This document shows positions 44,879 through 53,450 of a stretch of DNA of 64,000 nucleotides, piece after piece. How positions within the stretch are numbered: position 1 is the first letter of the stretch; each line of letters starts with the position of its first letter. Origin of the DNA: Rosettibacter sp037481715 (GTDB lineage Bacteria; Bacteroidota; Ignavibacteria; Ignavibacteriales; Melioribacteraceae); contig JBBFLD010000006.1 of NCBI GenBank assembly GCA_037481715.1, forward strand, positions 195,687-259,686, given 5' to 3'. Below the pieces are notes generated by a model that saw nothing but the letters and a program-made list of their open reading frames with translations, was not told the origin of the DNA and ran no database searches. A program made the position numbers and the translations under genes.

Positions 44879-46126
44879 CTATTTCTTCTTTTTATTCAAT
44901 CTCATTTGTTGAGCCAATTCTTTTATTTCAGATAAATCTCTTTGCATTTCGCTCCATCCATACCACAAAGCATAATCAGGATTATTATGAAATGTTCCTT
45001 GAAAAGTTCTCATTCTGTGTTCAAGAAACATTACAAATAATTTTTGTTCTATTACCGTTGGTGCATCATGAAATGTTAAAAGCATAGGATATGCATGAGA
45101 ATAATTTGCAGGTTTTTTTATTATACCATCTTTATATAAATCTGCAACTATATTGATTGCTTCTGCCATAAGTCTATCAGCATTTTTTATAATATCATCA
45201 CCTTTTTTAAGTTCAGCCTTTACATAATTTTCTGAATGACACTTGCTGCATACTTCAATCATTTTATTTCGTTCTTTATCCCAATCTTCTTGATTTAATC
45301 TTGCAACATCAGCAGCTTTAACTATTTCAAGTAATTGAGTTGGTTTGCCTGATGGATCTAAAACTCCCAGAGCTTTTAATATTGTAGCTCTGTCCTCTGC
45401 CCATTGTTTGTCATCTGGCATAGGCAAACGAACAGCAAGAAATCCCCATGCTGTTCTTACTTCATGATTTCCTTCGGGCATATGACATGTTTGACATGTT
45501 GGAGCAGCACTATTTTCAGGTAAAATATTATTTTGTTTTAATAAATATCGCACACCATGTTTTGAACTTGAATACATTTCCCATTGTGGATGATCGAAAC
45601 CTTGATGACAGGTTTGACAAGCTTGAGGTTGTTGTGCTTCTTTTTTGCTGAATGTGTGTCTTGTATGGCAAACATCGCAGGAAGCATGACCGAAAACAGA
45701 ACCGCTGCTTTTTAATTTTTCAATTTCTTCTTTAGATTTTAATCCAATTTTATGACAGCCGCCGCAACCTTTCAAACCTTCCATTAAAATCATTGGCTGC
45801 ATGTGTGCAGTAGGCATTGCATTCATCGCTGCCCAAGCAATAGAATGCTTCCCTTTCTTAAATTGATTTACCTGAGTATCATGACATTGAGCACAAGTTT
45901 CGGGTGTGGGTAACTTTACTTTCGAAACATCAGAAGCTGACATATGTTCATCACCATGACAAACTGAGCAATTAATGTTACTCTCTGCATGTTTGCTTAA
46001 CTGCCAATCTGATACAATTTGTGGAGTAGCTGAATAGTGACACTCAACACATTTGTTGGTTTGTGCATTAACACTGCTAATAAATACTAACAATATTATT
46101 GATGAGGTGATGATAATATTTCTCAT
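44879..46126 (-). CDS. Octaheme hydroxylamine-oxidoreductase-like cytochrome c
   Basis: A 415-residue exported cytochrome (signal ILLVFISSVNAQ) with exactly eight CxxCH heme sites, near residues 26, 53, 78, 121, 150, 170, 211 and 293. Spacing and the segments MPTAHMQPMILMEGLKGCGGCH and TAWGFLAVRLPMPDDKQWAEDR place it with the HAO/octaheme family. HAO-like enzymes either oxidise hydroxylamine or, in reductive anaerobes such as Campylobacter-type relatives, reduce nitrite or hydroxylamine. Here the neighbours are reductive (nos and nrf genes), so a reductive or NO/hydroxylamine-detoxifying role is more likely than nitrification. Last gene of the minus-strand run from 54.6 kb. Confidence 0.85.
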   Translation of the reverse strand: MRNIIITSSIILLVFISSVNAQTNKCVECHYSATPQIVSDWQLSKHAESNINCSVCHGDEHMSASDVSKVKLPTPETCAQCHDTQVNQFKKGKHSIAWAAMNAMPTAHMQPMILMEGLKGCGGCHKIGLKSKEEIEKLKSSGSVFGHASCDVCHTRHTFSKKEAQQPQACQTCHQGFDHPQWEMYSSSKHGVRYLLKQNNILPENSAAPTCQTCHMPEGNHEVRTAWGFLAVRLPMPDDKQWAEDRATILKALGVLDPSGKPTQLLEIVKAADVARLNQEDWDKERNKMIEVCSKCHSENYVKAELKKGDDIIKNADRLMAEAINIVADLYKDGIIKKPANYSHAYPMLLTFHDAPTVIEQKLFVMFLEHRMRTFQGTFHNNPDYALWYGWSEMQRDLSEIKELAQQMRLNKKKK

Positions 46127-46229
46127 TACTCCTCCAAATTAAAAGATAAAACATAATTAGCTTTTTGATATATAAACTAAATTTTCTCCTTTTATTTCTG
46201 TAAAAACTTAGAATCCTTCCCGATATTAT

Positions 46230-47096
46230 TTATTTCCAGTTATACAAATTTTCCTCCAGCAAATTTATTTCTCTTAATATCTTACCTTCGATACTTATTA
46301 CAATTGCCTTAATTGGAATCTCTTTATTCGATAATTGTATTGCCTGATAGGCTAAATTTGCAAGACCACTGCAGCAGGGCACTTCCATAATTAGGACAGT
46401 AATTGATATAATGTTCGATTCATTTATCATTGTAATTAATTTTTCTAAGTAAACTTGTTTATTTGAATCAAGTTTTGGACAGGCAATAGCAAGACTTTTT
46501 CCCTTTAGAAAATCTTTATGAAAATCAGGATAAGTAAAACCGCAGCAATCGGCTGCAAGTAATAGATTAGAATTCTTAAAATATTGTGCGATAGGAGATA
46601 CAAGATGTAATTGAATAGGCCATTGTCTCAGATAAGAAATTCTGCTTCCTGTTTCTTCTATCTGATTGTTAATCATTTCAATATTTCTTTCAAGCGAGCC
46701 AGAACAGCCGCAAGTTAAATTATTTTCTTCGTGTTCATCATCAAATTTTGGAATCGGAATTTTATTTTCATTTAAAAATTCAATTGCCTCAGTTAGTAAA
46801 TCAAATTCATTGTGTTCTTTAAGATGTAATAGATGAGCTTTTATAACATTCTTTCCGCCTTTTATAATATATTCCATTACTTTCTTTTCATTGTAAGGTT
46901 CTGCTTCTCTTTGTTCAATGGATAAAGCACCGGTTGGACAAAATCCAATGCAGGCACCAAGTCCATCACAAAATAAATCACTTATTAATCTTGCTTTCCC
47001 ATCTATAATTTGTAATGCTCCTTCTTTACATTCAGGAACACAATTTCCACAACCATCACAAAGTTCTTCATTAATTTTAATAATTTGTCTAAGCAT
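46230..47096 (-). CDS. Ferredoxin-type 2x[4Fe-4S] protein with Cys-rich C-terminus
   Basis: A 288-residue cytoplasmic protein. Two [4Fe-4S] motifs lie at the start: CDGCGNCVPECKEGA and CDGLGACIGFCPTGA. Additional Cys occur later (CGCSGS, ADCCGFTYPDF, IACPKLD, EVPCCSGL), suggesting a further metal centre. I know similar proteins from anaerobes, where they are annotated only as ferredoxins and often lie near hybrid-cluster or NO-reduction genes. It could move electrons to the HAO-like or Nos proteins, but those act outside the cytoplasm, so a direct link is unproven. 73 nt separate it from nosY. Confidence 0.8.
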   Translation of the reverse strand: MLRQIIKINEELCDGCGNCVPECKEGALQIIDGKARLISDLFCDGLGACIGFCPTGALSIEQREAEPYNEKKVMEYIIKGGKNVIKAHLLHLKEHNEFDLLTEAIEFLNENKIPIPKFDDEHEENNLTCGCSGSLERNIEMINNQIEETGSRISYLRQWPIQLHLVSPIAQYFKNSNLLLAADCCGFTYPDFHKDFLKGKSLAIACPKLDSNKQVYLEKLITMINESNIISITVLIMEVPCCSGLANLAYQAIQLSNKEIPIKAIVISIEGKILREINLLEENLYNWK

Positions 47097-47169
47097 TAAA
47101 ACTCCTATAAACAGATTAATTGTTCTGATTTAAAGATAGAAATATTTTTCCCTAAACTCAACTAATACA

Positions 47170-47964
47170 TTAAAAATCTTTCTTAATAAATTTTTTAAGA
47201 CCGGCAATAAGGGGAATTAAAAACCACAATGTCATTGCAATTAATGAAATAAATATCCCAAAAGAATTACTAAAGAATTTTTGGAATACTGCTCCGGTAT
47301 ATCCCATCAGAGCTGAAATATCGAGCTTAAGAATTAGAAGAACTCTTGCAAGGTCTATAGGATTTAGAAATGTTAAAGCCAATGAAATCTTTTCAAGCGG
47401 GTAATCTTGAAAATTATTAAGAAGCAGCAAAATTATTCCATCATAAATTGCTGTAAAGAAGAGCCAGAAAAAAATTGAAACTCCTAAACCAAGTAACTTA
47501 TTTTCATTTATTGTTGTAATATAAAAGGCTAAGGACGAAAAAATTAGTGTCTGTAAAATTCCAGAAGTAATTAGTAAAAACAGAATAGGATTGTCAATAG
47601 TAAATTTATTTACGAATATTAAAAATGGAATTCCAGCCCCAAATAAAAAACTTAATATCAAAGGTGCAGCCATGCCAAAGTACAATCCTAAATATAAAGT
47701 TTCTCTTTTGATTGGTTGGGAGAGCATAAATACAATATATTCTTTATTGTTATACAAATAAATCGTTCCGAAAATAATAGATACAAGTGGAATGAAAAGG
47801 AGTGTTACATTCAAAAGACTGATTACAATTTTTGTAAAATTATCGCTGAACGAAAAAATTGAATAGCTGAATGCAAAAAAGAAAATTGTATAAATCAAAA
47901 TCCATTTGCTTCTAATAATATCATGTATTTGATATTTGATAATTTTAATTAATGTGTTCACCAT
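47170..47964 (-). CDS. nosY: NosY, ABC permease for N2O reductase maturation
   Basis: A 264-residue membrane protein with six hydrophobic helices. The features of the NosY/ABC-2 permease group are visible: FGTIYLYNNKEYIVFMLSQP near the loop after helix 2 and FFWLFFTAIYDGIILL. With NosF and NosD it forms the machine that supplies sulfur or a related species for the CuZ centre of NosZ. Its start lies 20 nt inside the nosF gene. Confidence 0.88.
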   Translation of the reverse strand: MVNTLIKIIKYQIHDIIRSKWILIYTIFFFAFSYSIFSFSDNFTKIVISLLNVTLLFIPLVSIIFGTIYLYNNKEYIVFMLSQPIKRETLYLGLYFGMAAPLILSFLFGAGIPFLIFVNKFTIDNPILFLLITSGILQTLIFSSLAFYITTINENKLLGLGVSIFFWLFFTAIYDGIILLLLNNFQDYPLEKISLALTFLNPIDLARVLLILKLDISALMGYTGAVFQKFFSNSFGIFISLIAMTLWFLIPLIAGLKKFIKKDF

Positions 47965-48655
47965 TAATTCCTTTCATAAAAGAAATAATTACATCTTCGA
48001 GATTTGATTCTTTAATTTCTTCTTTCTTTTTTGATAATACAATTTTGCCATCAAGAAGAAAAACAAAGGTGGTTGCAAGTTCTTCAAGTTCACTCAAAAT
48101 ATGAGATGTAAAAATTATAGTTTTCCCATTTTGGTTTTCTTTTTTAATTTTTTCTTTTAAGATGCTGCAGCTCAAAGGGTCCAGTCCAGCTGTTGGTTCA
48201 TCAAGAATCAGTATTTCGGGATTAAACATAAAAGCAATCGATGCATTTAATTTTTGCCGCGTGCCGCCTGAAAGATTTTTTATTTGTTTATCAAATTCTT
48301 TTTCCAAGCCGAAACTTTCAATCAATTCTTCGTCTAAATCAGAATTATTATTTCTTAATTCTTTCAGCATATTAAAAATTTCTTTTACGATCAGATTTTC
48401 CGGGAAATTTGCTACTTGAGGCATGTAGCCAATTATTTCTTTGTATTTATAATCGCCATTTAGTTTAATTCCATTTACAAAAATTTCTCCTTTCGTTGGT
48501 TTTATAAGTCCAAGTATAAGTTTAATTAACGTAGTTTTTCCTGATGCATTTGGTCCAATTAAATATGTGATGCTTCCCTTCTCAATTTCGAGCGAAATAT
48601 TTTGAAGAGCATCAACAAAGCCATAGCTTTTATACAAATTTTTTATTCTTATCAT
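47945..48655 (-). CDS. nosF: NosF, ABC ATPase for N2O reductase maturation
   Basis: A 236-residue ABC ATPase with Walker A GPNASGKTTLIKLILGL, signature LSGGTRQKLN and Walker B EILILDEPTAGLDP. Q-loop (GYMPQVANFPENL) and H-loop (FTSHILSELEELA) are present. Position between nosD and nosY, with overlaps of 4 and 20 nt, makes the NosF assignment secure. Confidence 0.93.
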   Translation of the reverse strand: MIRIKNLYKSYGFVDALQNISLEIEKGSITYLIGPNASGKTTLIKLILGLIKPTKGEIFVNGIKLNGDYKYKEIIGYMPQVANFPENLIVKEIFNMLKELRNNNSDLDEELIESFGLEKEFDKQIKNLSGGTRQKLNASIAFMFNPEILILDEPTAGLDPLSCSILKEKIKKENQNGKTIIFTSHILSELEELATTFVFLLDGKIVLSKKKEEIKESNLEDVIISFMKGINGEHIN

Positions 48656-49920
48656 AACATTTTTTTCATTAATGGTTCTAAATCAATTAAGTCTGAAGGT
48701 GTAATTGTTGGAATTATTTTTTCTGCAAAATCGAGTATATCAACGAAAAAACTTCGTAATAAAATTAAAGCCGGGGGATTATTGACAACAATAAATGAAA
48801 ATAACTTAACTGGTCTGTATGGAACATCACCGATATTATCTTTATTCAAATCATAGCCGTCATATTTTGACCAGAAATTATTTTTGAAAGAATTATAATT
48901 ATGTGTGCTGTTTGTAGAAATATCAAAAGTATTTTCAATAAAATTATTATTCTTAAAAACATTATCCATTGAGTTTGCCATTAATTTAATTGCCCATCCA
49001 TTTTCAATAAAATTGTTTTTATAAACTTCGATACGATTGCAAGCTTCAAAATAAATTCCGCATGAATTTTTCTTAAAAGTATTATTCAAAATTTTGCTGT
49101 CGTAAATTTCTTTCATCAATATTCCATAAGATGCACTTCCCCAATTTTTTTCAAATGTGTTGTATTCCATTAATATATTTTTTGTAAACATAACTGCTAC
49201 ACCGGCTTTGTTCATTTCAAAAAGATTGTTTTTATATAAACAGCTGTCTGAAAACATAAAATGTAATCCATAGCGTAAATTATTTTTGCTAATGTTTTTT
49301 ATTATTTGGCTGTGTTTCACAAATTCCAAATAAATTCCATCACGATGTCCTTCAATTCTGTTTCCTTCGATTAATATATCTCTGCAGTTCCATAAATGAA
49401 TTCCGTTGCCGGAGAAAGTTTGTTTTGTACTGTTTGACTTAATTTGATTATTAATAATTTTGCAATTAGAGGATTTCGATAGATATACAGCAAAAAAATT
49501 ATTTATGAATTTGTTATTCTCAATAATGCAGTTAGTAACATTATCAAGCTTTATAGCTGAATTATCTGATAAAAAGCTCACACCGGAATTCTTAAATATA
49601 AAACCCGATATTTTTACATTGGATGATTTTACTATTATGATTTGATTTTTAGCCTCTCCGTTTAGAACAGGAAAATTTTCACCGATTAAAGTAAGTTGTT
49701 TATCTATTATTAATGTCCCTTCCAAATAATTATTTTGTTTTATTATGATTGTATCGAAATTTTTAGACGCATTTAATGCAGATTTAATAGTTTTATAAAA
49801 AGAATTATTATCAACGATAATTGTTTTCCCTTCTGCATCAATTAAATTAAAAAGTAATATTGCTATGCAAATAAAAGTAAAATCAATAACATCCTTCGAT
49901 ATTTCATTAATGCATTTCAT
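48652..49920 (-). CDS. nosD: NosD, periplasmic beta-helix copper maturation protein
   Basis: A 422-residue exported protein built of many repeats of the type NNxFxxN and IxxN (for example IIENNKFINNFFAVYLSKS, HRDGIYLEFVKHSQII), the right-handed beta helix of the NosD / carbohydrate-binding family. It binds NosF-NosY products and helps assemble CuZ in NosZ. The start overlaps nosL by 14 nt. The N-terminal hydrophobic stretch (DFTFICIAILLFNLIDAEG) serves as the signal peptide. Confidence 0.9.
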   Translation of the reverse strand: MKCINEISKDVIDFTFICIAILLFNLIDAEGKTIIVDNNSFYKTIKSALNASKNFDTIIIKQNNYLEGTLIIDKQLTLIGENFPVLNGEAKNQIIIVKSSNVKISGFIFKNSGVSFLSDNSAIKLDNVTNCIIENNKFINNFFAVYLSKSSNCKIINNQIKSNSTKQTFSGNGIHLWNCRDILIEGNRIEGHRDGIYLEFVKHSQIIKNISKNNLRYGLHFMFSDSCLYKNNLFEMNKAGVAVMFTKNILMEYNTFEKNWGSASYGILMKEIYDSKILNNTFKKNSCGIYFEACNRIEVYKNNFIENGWAIKLMANSMDNVFKNNNFIENTFDISTNSTHNYNSFKNNFWSKYDGYDLNKDNIGDVPYRPVKLFSFIVVNNPPALILLRSFFVDILDFAEKIIPTITPSDLIDLEPLMKKML

Positions 49921-50353
49921 GTTTAGTAAAATTTAATAATTCATTCCATTTTAAAATTATTCCATCGTGTTTTTGTTTTACTGCATTTAAGTCATTCATA
50001 TTTTCAAATGCACAAACATTTAAGCCCATAGGACTTTGTAGTTCATCCGATTTGAGATAAAAAGCTTTTTCTGCATTAATTAAATTATCGGGATTGCTAA
50101 AATCTGTAACCCAAAGTGAATGAATTTCTTCTTTGTTAAAATTATTCATATATGATATTAAACATTCGATAGAATCAAATTTATAGACTTTGCCTTTTTG
50201 AGTAATTAACTCAGAACCATATTTTTTGTCAGATATTGTCATCTGGCAATTCGCACAATCTTCGTTGTAATAATTAATTGGCTGGGGACTTTTTTCACAT
50301 GATACAAAGAGAAACACAAAAACAATTATTAAGTAAAATTTATTTAACATCAT
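49907..50353 (-). CDS. nosL: NosL, copper chaperone lipoprotein
   Basis: A 148-residue lipoprotein (lipobox VFLFVSCEKS). The copper-binding segment NEDCANCQMTISDKKYG, with the CxxCxM motif, and YKFDSIECLISYM are NosL signatures. NosL binds Cu(I) and delivers it to NosZ. The gene overlaps both neighbours by 14 nt, in the order membrane protein, nosL, nosD. Confidence 0.92.
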   Translation of the reverse strand: MMLNKFYLIIVFVFLFVSCEKSPQPINYYNEDCANCQMTISDKKYGSELITQKGKVYKFDSIECLISYMNNFNKEEIHSLWVTDFSNPDNLINAEKAFYLKSDELQSPMGLNVCAFENMNDLNAVKQKHDGIILKWNELLNFTKHEMH

Positions 50354-50930
50354 TTTTATTTCCCTTTCTTTCCAATACTAAAATTGAAGCACTCAATAAA
50401 ACAGAAGTTCCAATTAAGTAACTACCAATATCTGGAGAAGAAGTAGTTTGCATATTTAATAATTGTTTGGTTCCAACGAGCGGCGGTTGATATGACATGC
50501 CGGGTACTTTTATTGGTGCATTTGGATTTAAGTTGTGTCCATAGTCATATTCCCAAATGTAGAAATCATATAATCCGATTGAAAGAATAATTAATAACGA
50601 AGCTGTCCATGTGATTACTAAAAATTTTTTATTAACGATAGAAGTAATAATTCCTAATAAAATAAAGAATAAAATTATATATGGCATTATTTTAAGTTCA
50701 GGGATTGCACTTGGTTCAATTATTTTCATACCTATGTAATGATTTAATTTATTAATATTATCAAGGTCGTATTCATTTACGCCAGTAATTTTGTCTATCC
50801 ATATTCTTAAACCGATCCCTTCGGGGTATTGAGGTGCATGGAGATCAATTTTCCAAATCGGAAAGAAAAATGTTAAAGCTAATAGAATTACAGAAATTAA
50901 CATCAGCAAGCGTGATTTATTCAATTTCAT
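50340..50930 (-). CDS. Membrane protein of the nos cluster (unnamed, NosB-like position)
   Basis: A 196-residue protein starting at 50930 (MKLNKSRLLMLISVILLALT) with AGGA upstream; the longer frame to 50960 is unlikely. It has about four hydrophobic helices. A conserved-looking segment just after the first helix, FPIWKIDLHAPQYPEGIGL, followed by NKLNHYIGMKIIEP, recurs in small membrane proteins encoded beside clade II nos clusters. Its role is unknown; it may help electron transfer or metal delivery. It lies between the terminator-like hairpin after nosZ and nosL, which it overlaps by 14 nt. Confidence 0.7.
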   Translation of the reverse strand: MKLNKSRLLMLISVILLALTFFFPIWKIDLHAPQYPEGIGLRIWIDKITGVNEYDLDNINKLNHYIGMKIIEPSAIPELKIMPYIILFFILLGIITSIVNKKFLVITWTASLLIILSIGLYDFYIWEYDYGHNLNPNAPIKVPGMSYQPPLVGTKQLLNMQTTSSPDIGSYLIGTSVLLSASILVLERKGNKNDVK

Positions 50931-50948
50931 TTTCCTATTCCTTTCAAT

Positions 50949-51018
50949 AAAAGATGACACAGATTACTCTTTAAGAAAAAATTATATTTATCAACAGAGT
51001 AATACTGTGTCATCTTTT
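50949..51018 (-). terminator. Long hairpin between nosZ and the downstream maturation genes
   Basis: AAAAGATGACACAG-ATTACTCT at 50949-50970 pairs with AGAGTAAT-ACTGTGTCATCTTTT at 50996-51018, 22 bp interrupted by one bulged A, with a 25-nt loop. It lies 5 nt after the nosZ stop and 18 nt before the next start. It may attenuate the transcript after nosZ or protect the nosZ mRNA end so that NosZ is made in excess of its maturation factors. Confidence 0.75.
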
Positions 51019-51023
51019 TAATC

Positions 51024-52967
51024 TCAATTATAATTAATCTTCACATTACTGTTTGCAGAAGAAACTCTTATATAACCCTGCATTTCCTGATGCAATGCAG
51101 AACAAAAATCAGTACAGTAGAATGGATAAATACCGGGTTTTTGCGGTGTCCATAAAATTGTTTTTGTTTGTCCAGGCATTATCAATAGTTCAGAATTATT
51201 TAATCCTTTGACTGTAAATCCATGTGGTATATCCCAATCCTGTTCAAGATTAGTAACATGGAAATAAACTTTATCGCCGACTTTAATGCCTTCAATATTA
51301 TCGGGTTTAAAATGTGTTCTGGTAGCTGTCATATAAACATGAACTTCGCTGCCATTTCTTATCACTTTAGTTTCTTTTTCGCTTTTTGTTTTATATGGAT
51401 TATTATTCTTTTCTAACTCATAAAATTTTTTATTGTTTTTAATTAGAATTTCTGCAGGAATAGCTTGAGCATAATGCGGTTCGCCTACTGTTGGAAAATC
51501 AAGTAAGAGTTTCATCTTATCTCCGGAAATATCAATTAATTGTGCAGACTGGCAGAGTTCTGGACCAGTAGGCAAATATCTATCTTTTGTAATTTTATTA
51601 AGAGCAACAACATATTTACCCCATGGTTTTTTACTATCTCCTCCAGGAATCATCAAGTGACCAATTGAATAATAAGTTGGAATTCTATCGACTACTTCCC
51701 ATGTTCCTAATTTCCATTTTACTATTTCAGAAGAAATAAATGCAGAAGTATAAGCATAACCTTTGCCGTCAAATTCAGTGTGCAATGGTCCTAAACCTGG
51801 ATTTTCTACTTCACCAGCAATTACAGATTCATATCTTAGAATTGGTATTCCATCAATTTCACCAATAAAATCTTTTTTCTCAATTGCTTTTAACATCTTT
51901 GAAAATGAATGAACTGGGATAACAGTTGCAAGTTTTCCTCCTGCAACAATATATTCACCGCTTGGGTCAACATCAACACCATGAGGAGATTTTGGCGTTG
52001 GTAAATAGTAAATTATTCCGGGACAATCTTTAGGATTGAGCACAAGTACTTTAGATAATTTATCTGAATATGCATGCTGTTTTTCTTCATCAAAAATATT
52101 ATGAAAATATTCTGCATCAATTAATTTACCTTTCCCCTGTGAAATATATTTTTCTGCTTCTTTCCAGTTTACAGCTGCAATAAAATCTTTATCATTTTTT
52201 GATGCATTAATTTCGAGCAAAGTATTTGCCTGCTCACTATTGTATGAAGTAAAAAATGCCCAGCCGTGTGAAGGTCCTTTACCTGCATGTGCTAAATCAT
52301 AATCAAAACCAGGCACAAGAATTTGAAAAGCAAGATTCATTCTTCCTGAATTCTGGTCTACTTTAATAAAAGATAATGTTCCTTTGAAATTTTCTTTATA
52401 AGAAGAAATCTCAATATCACGATTCGGAACTGGCACACTAAATCGAGTAGAAGCAACAACATATTCAGTATTTTCTGTAACGAAAGGCGAGCCATGATTT
52501 CCGGCAGAATTTGGTATTTCAATTATTTCTGATGTTTCAAATGTTTTTAAATCAACTCTTGCAATTCGAGGTGTATTGTTCGCATTAATAAAAATCCAGC
52601 GCCCATCTGGAATTCCATTAGTTTGTGATAATTCAGGATGATGTGCATCGTCCCATGGCACAAAACCATAAGAAGTATTCAACATTGCTTTAGTTTCTTC
52701 AGAGTAACCATAACCCGTTTCAGGATTTTGTGAAAATACATTTATCACTTTAAATAATCTTCCCGAGGGAAGTCCATAAACTGAAATTTGACCATTAAAT
52801 CCTCCCGACATAAATGCATAAAACTCATCATATTTGCCTGGCGCAACATAAACTTTTTGAGCTGCATCTGAAAAATTTCCTGCTTCTTTTGACTGCGAAC
52901 AATTAAAAAGTATTGCTATTAATATTACTGCAGGTATTGACAATAAAATTATTTTTTTTGTTTTCAT
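51024..52967 (-). CDS. nosZ: Nitrous oxide reductase, clade II (lipoprotein type)
   Basis: A 647-residue NosZ. The N-terminus (IPAVILIAILFNCSQSK) is a Sec lipoprotein signal with Cys23, not the twin-arginine signal of clade I. The CuZ His ligands lie in WDDAHHPELS (residues 109-110), GPSHGWAFF, SPHGVDVDP, GPLHTEF, IGHLMIPGG and EPHYAQ. The C-terminal CuA domain has IPHGFTV and YCTDFCSALHQEMQG, giving the two Cys, His and Met ligands. NosZ reduces N2O to N2 in the last step of denitrification and can act alone as an N2O sink. A cytochrome c gene lies 11 nt upstream and is a likely electron donor. Confidence 0.97.
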   Translation of the reverse strand: MKTKKIILLSIPAVILIAILFNCSQSKEAGNFSDAAQKVYVAPGKYDEFYAFMSGGFNGQISVYGLPSGRLFKVINVFSQNPETGYGYSEETKAMLNTSYGFVPWDDAHHPELSQTNGIPDGRWIFINANNTPRIARVDLKTFETSEIIEIPNSAGNHGSPFVTENTEYVVASTRFSVPVPNRDIEISSYKENFKGTLSFIKVDQNSGRMNLAFQILVPGFDYDLAHAGKGPSHGWAFFTSYNSEQANTLLEINASKNDKDFIAAVNWKEAEKYISQGKGKLIDAEYFHNIFDEEKQHAYSDKLSKVLVLNPKDCPGIIYYLPTPKSPHGVDVDPSGEYIVAGGKLATVIPVHSFSKMLKAIEKKDFIGEIDGIPILRYESVIAGEVENPGLGPLHTEFDGKGYAYTSAFISSEIVKWKLGTWEVVDRIPTYYSIGHLMIPGGDSKKPWGKYVVALNKITKDRYLPTGPELCQSAQLIDISGDKMKLLLDFPTVGEPHYAQAIPAEILIKNNKKFYELEKNNNPYKTKSEKETKVIRNGSEVHVYMTATRTHFKPDNIEGIKVGDKVYFHVTNLEQDWDIPHGFTVKGLNNSELLIMPGQTKTILWTPQKPGIYPFYCTDFCSALHQEMQGYIRVSSANSNVKINYN

Positions 52968-52978
52968 ATTCCCTCCTT

Positions 52979-53440
52979 TTATTTTGCTTCAGAACGCAAA
53001 TACTCAAGTATCTTTCTTGCATCTTCTTGAGTTACATTTTGAAAAGTCATTTGAGTTGCAAATTCACCTAAAAGTTTTTTTGCTTCTGGATGTTTTTGAG
53101 TCATCTCTTGAGGATTAAGAATCATATTCATGATATATTCTGGTGTTCTTCTTTTTGTAACATCGCGAAGCGCGGGACCTGTATATCTTTCATCAAGTTT
53201 ATGGCATTGAGTACATTTCTCTTCAAAAATTTTTTTACCGCTTTCTGCCATAATTTTATCAATTGTAGTAGGAATATTCATTTTTTCTTTTATCGGACCA
53301 ATTCCATTTTCGTATTCAAAAACTGTTAACCCAGCTTTAATTGCTAATTTTTCCTTCTCAGGGTCATAATTTGAATTATCCCCACCGCATGCAGATAAAA
53401 CAATACTTAAAAACAATGCAAGTATTAATTGATTCTTCAT
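52979..53440 (-). CDS. Monoheme cytochrome c lipoprotein of the nos operon
   Basis: A 153-residue lipoprotein (lipobox FLSIVLSACGGDN) with one heme site, CTQCHKL, and an axial Met probably in PQEMTQKHPEAKK or ATQMTFQNV. The segment YTGPALRDVTKRRTPEYI is typical of small class I cytochromes c. Its place 11 nt ahead of nosZ makes it the best candidate for delivering electrons to NosZ in an organism that lacks NosR here. Located between ric and nosZ. Confidence 0.9.
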   Translation of the reverse strand: MKNQLILALFLSIVLSACGGDNSNYDPEKEKLAIKAGLTVFEYENGIGPIKEKMNIPTTIDKIMAESGKKIFEEKCTQCHKLDERYTGPALRDVTKRRTPEYIMNMILNPQEMTQKHPEAKKLLGEFATQMTFQNVTQEDARKILEYLRSEAK

Positions 53441-53450
53441 TTTTACTCCT

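Noticed and set aside
46127..46229. FNR-type TTGAT...ATCAA site before the HAO-like gene
   Set aside because: Only one half site is present; the other half does not match at the required spacing.
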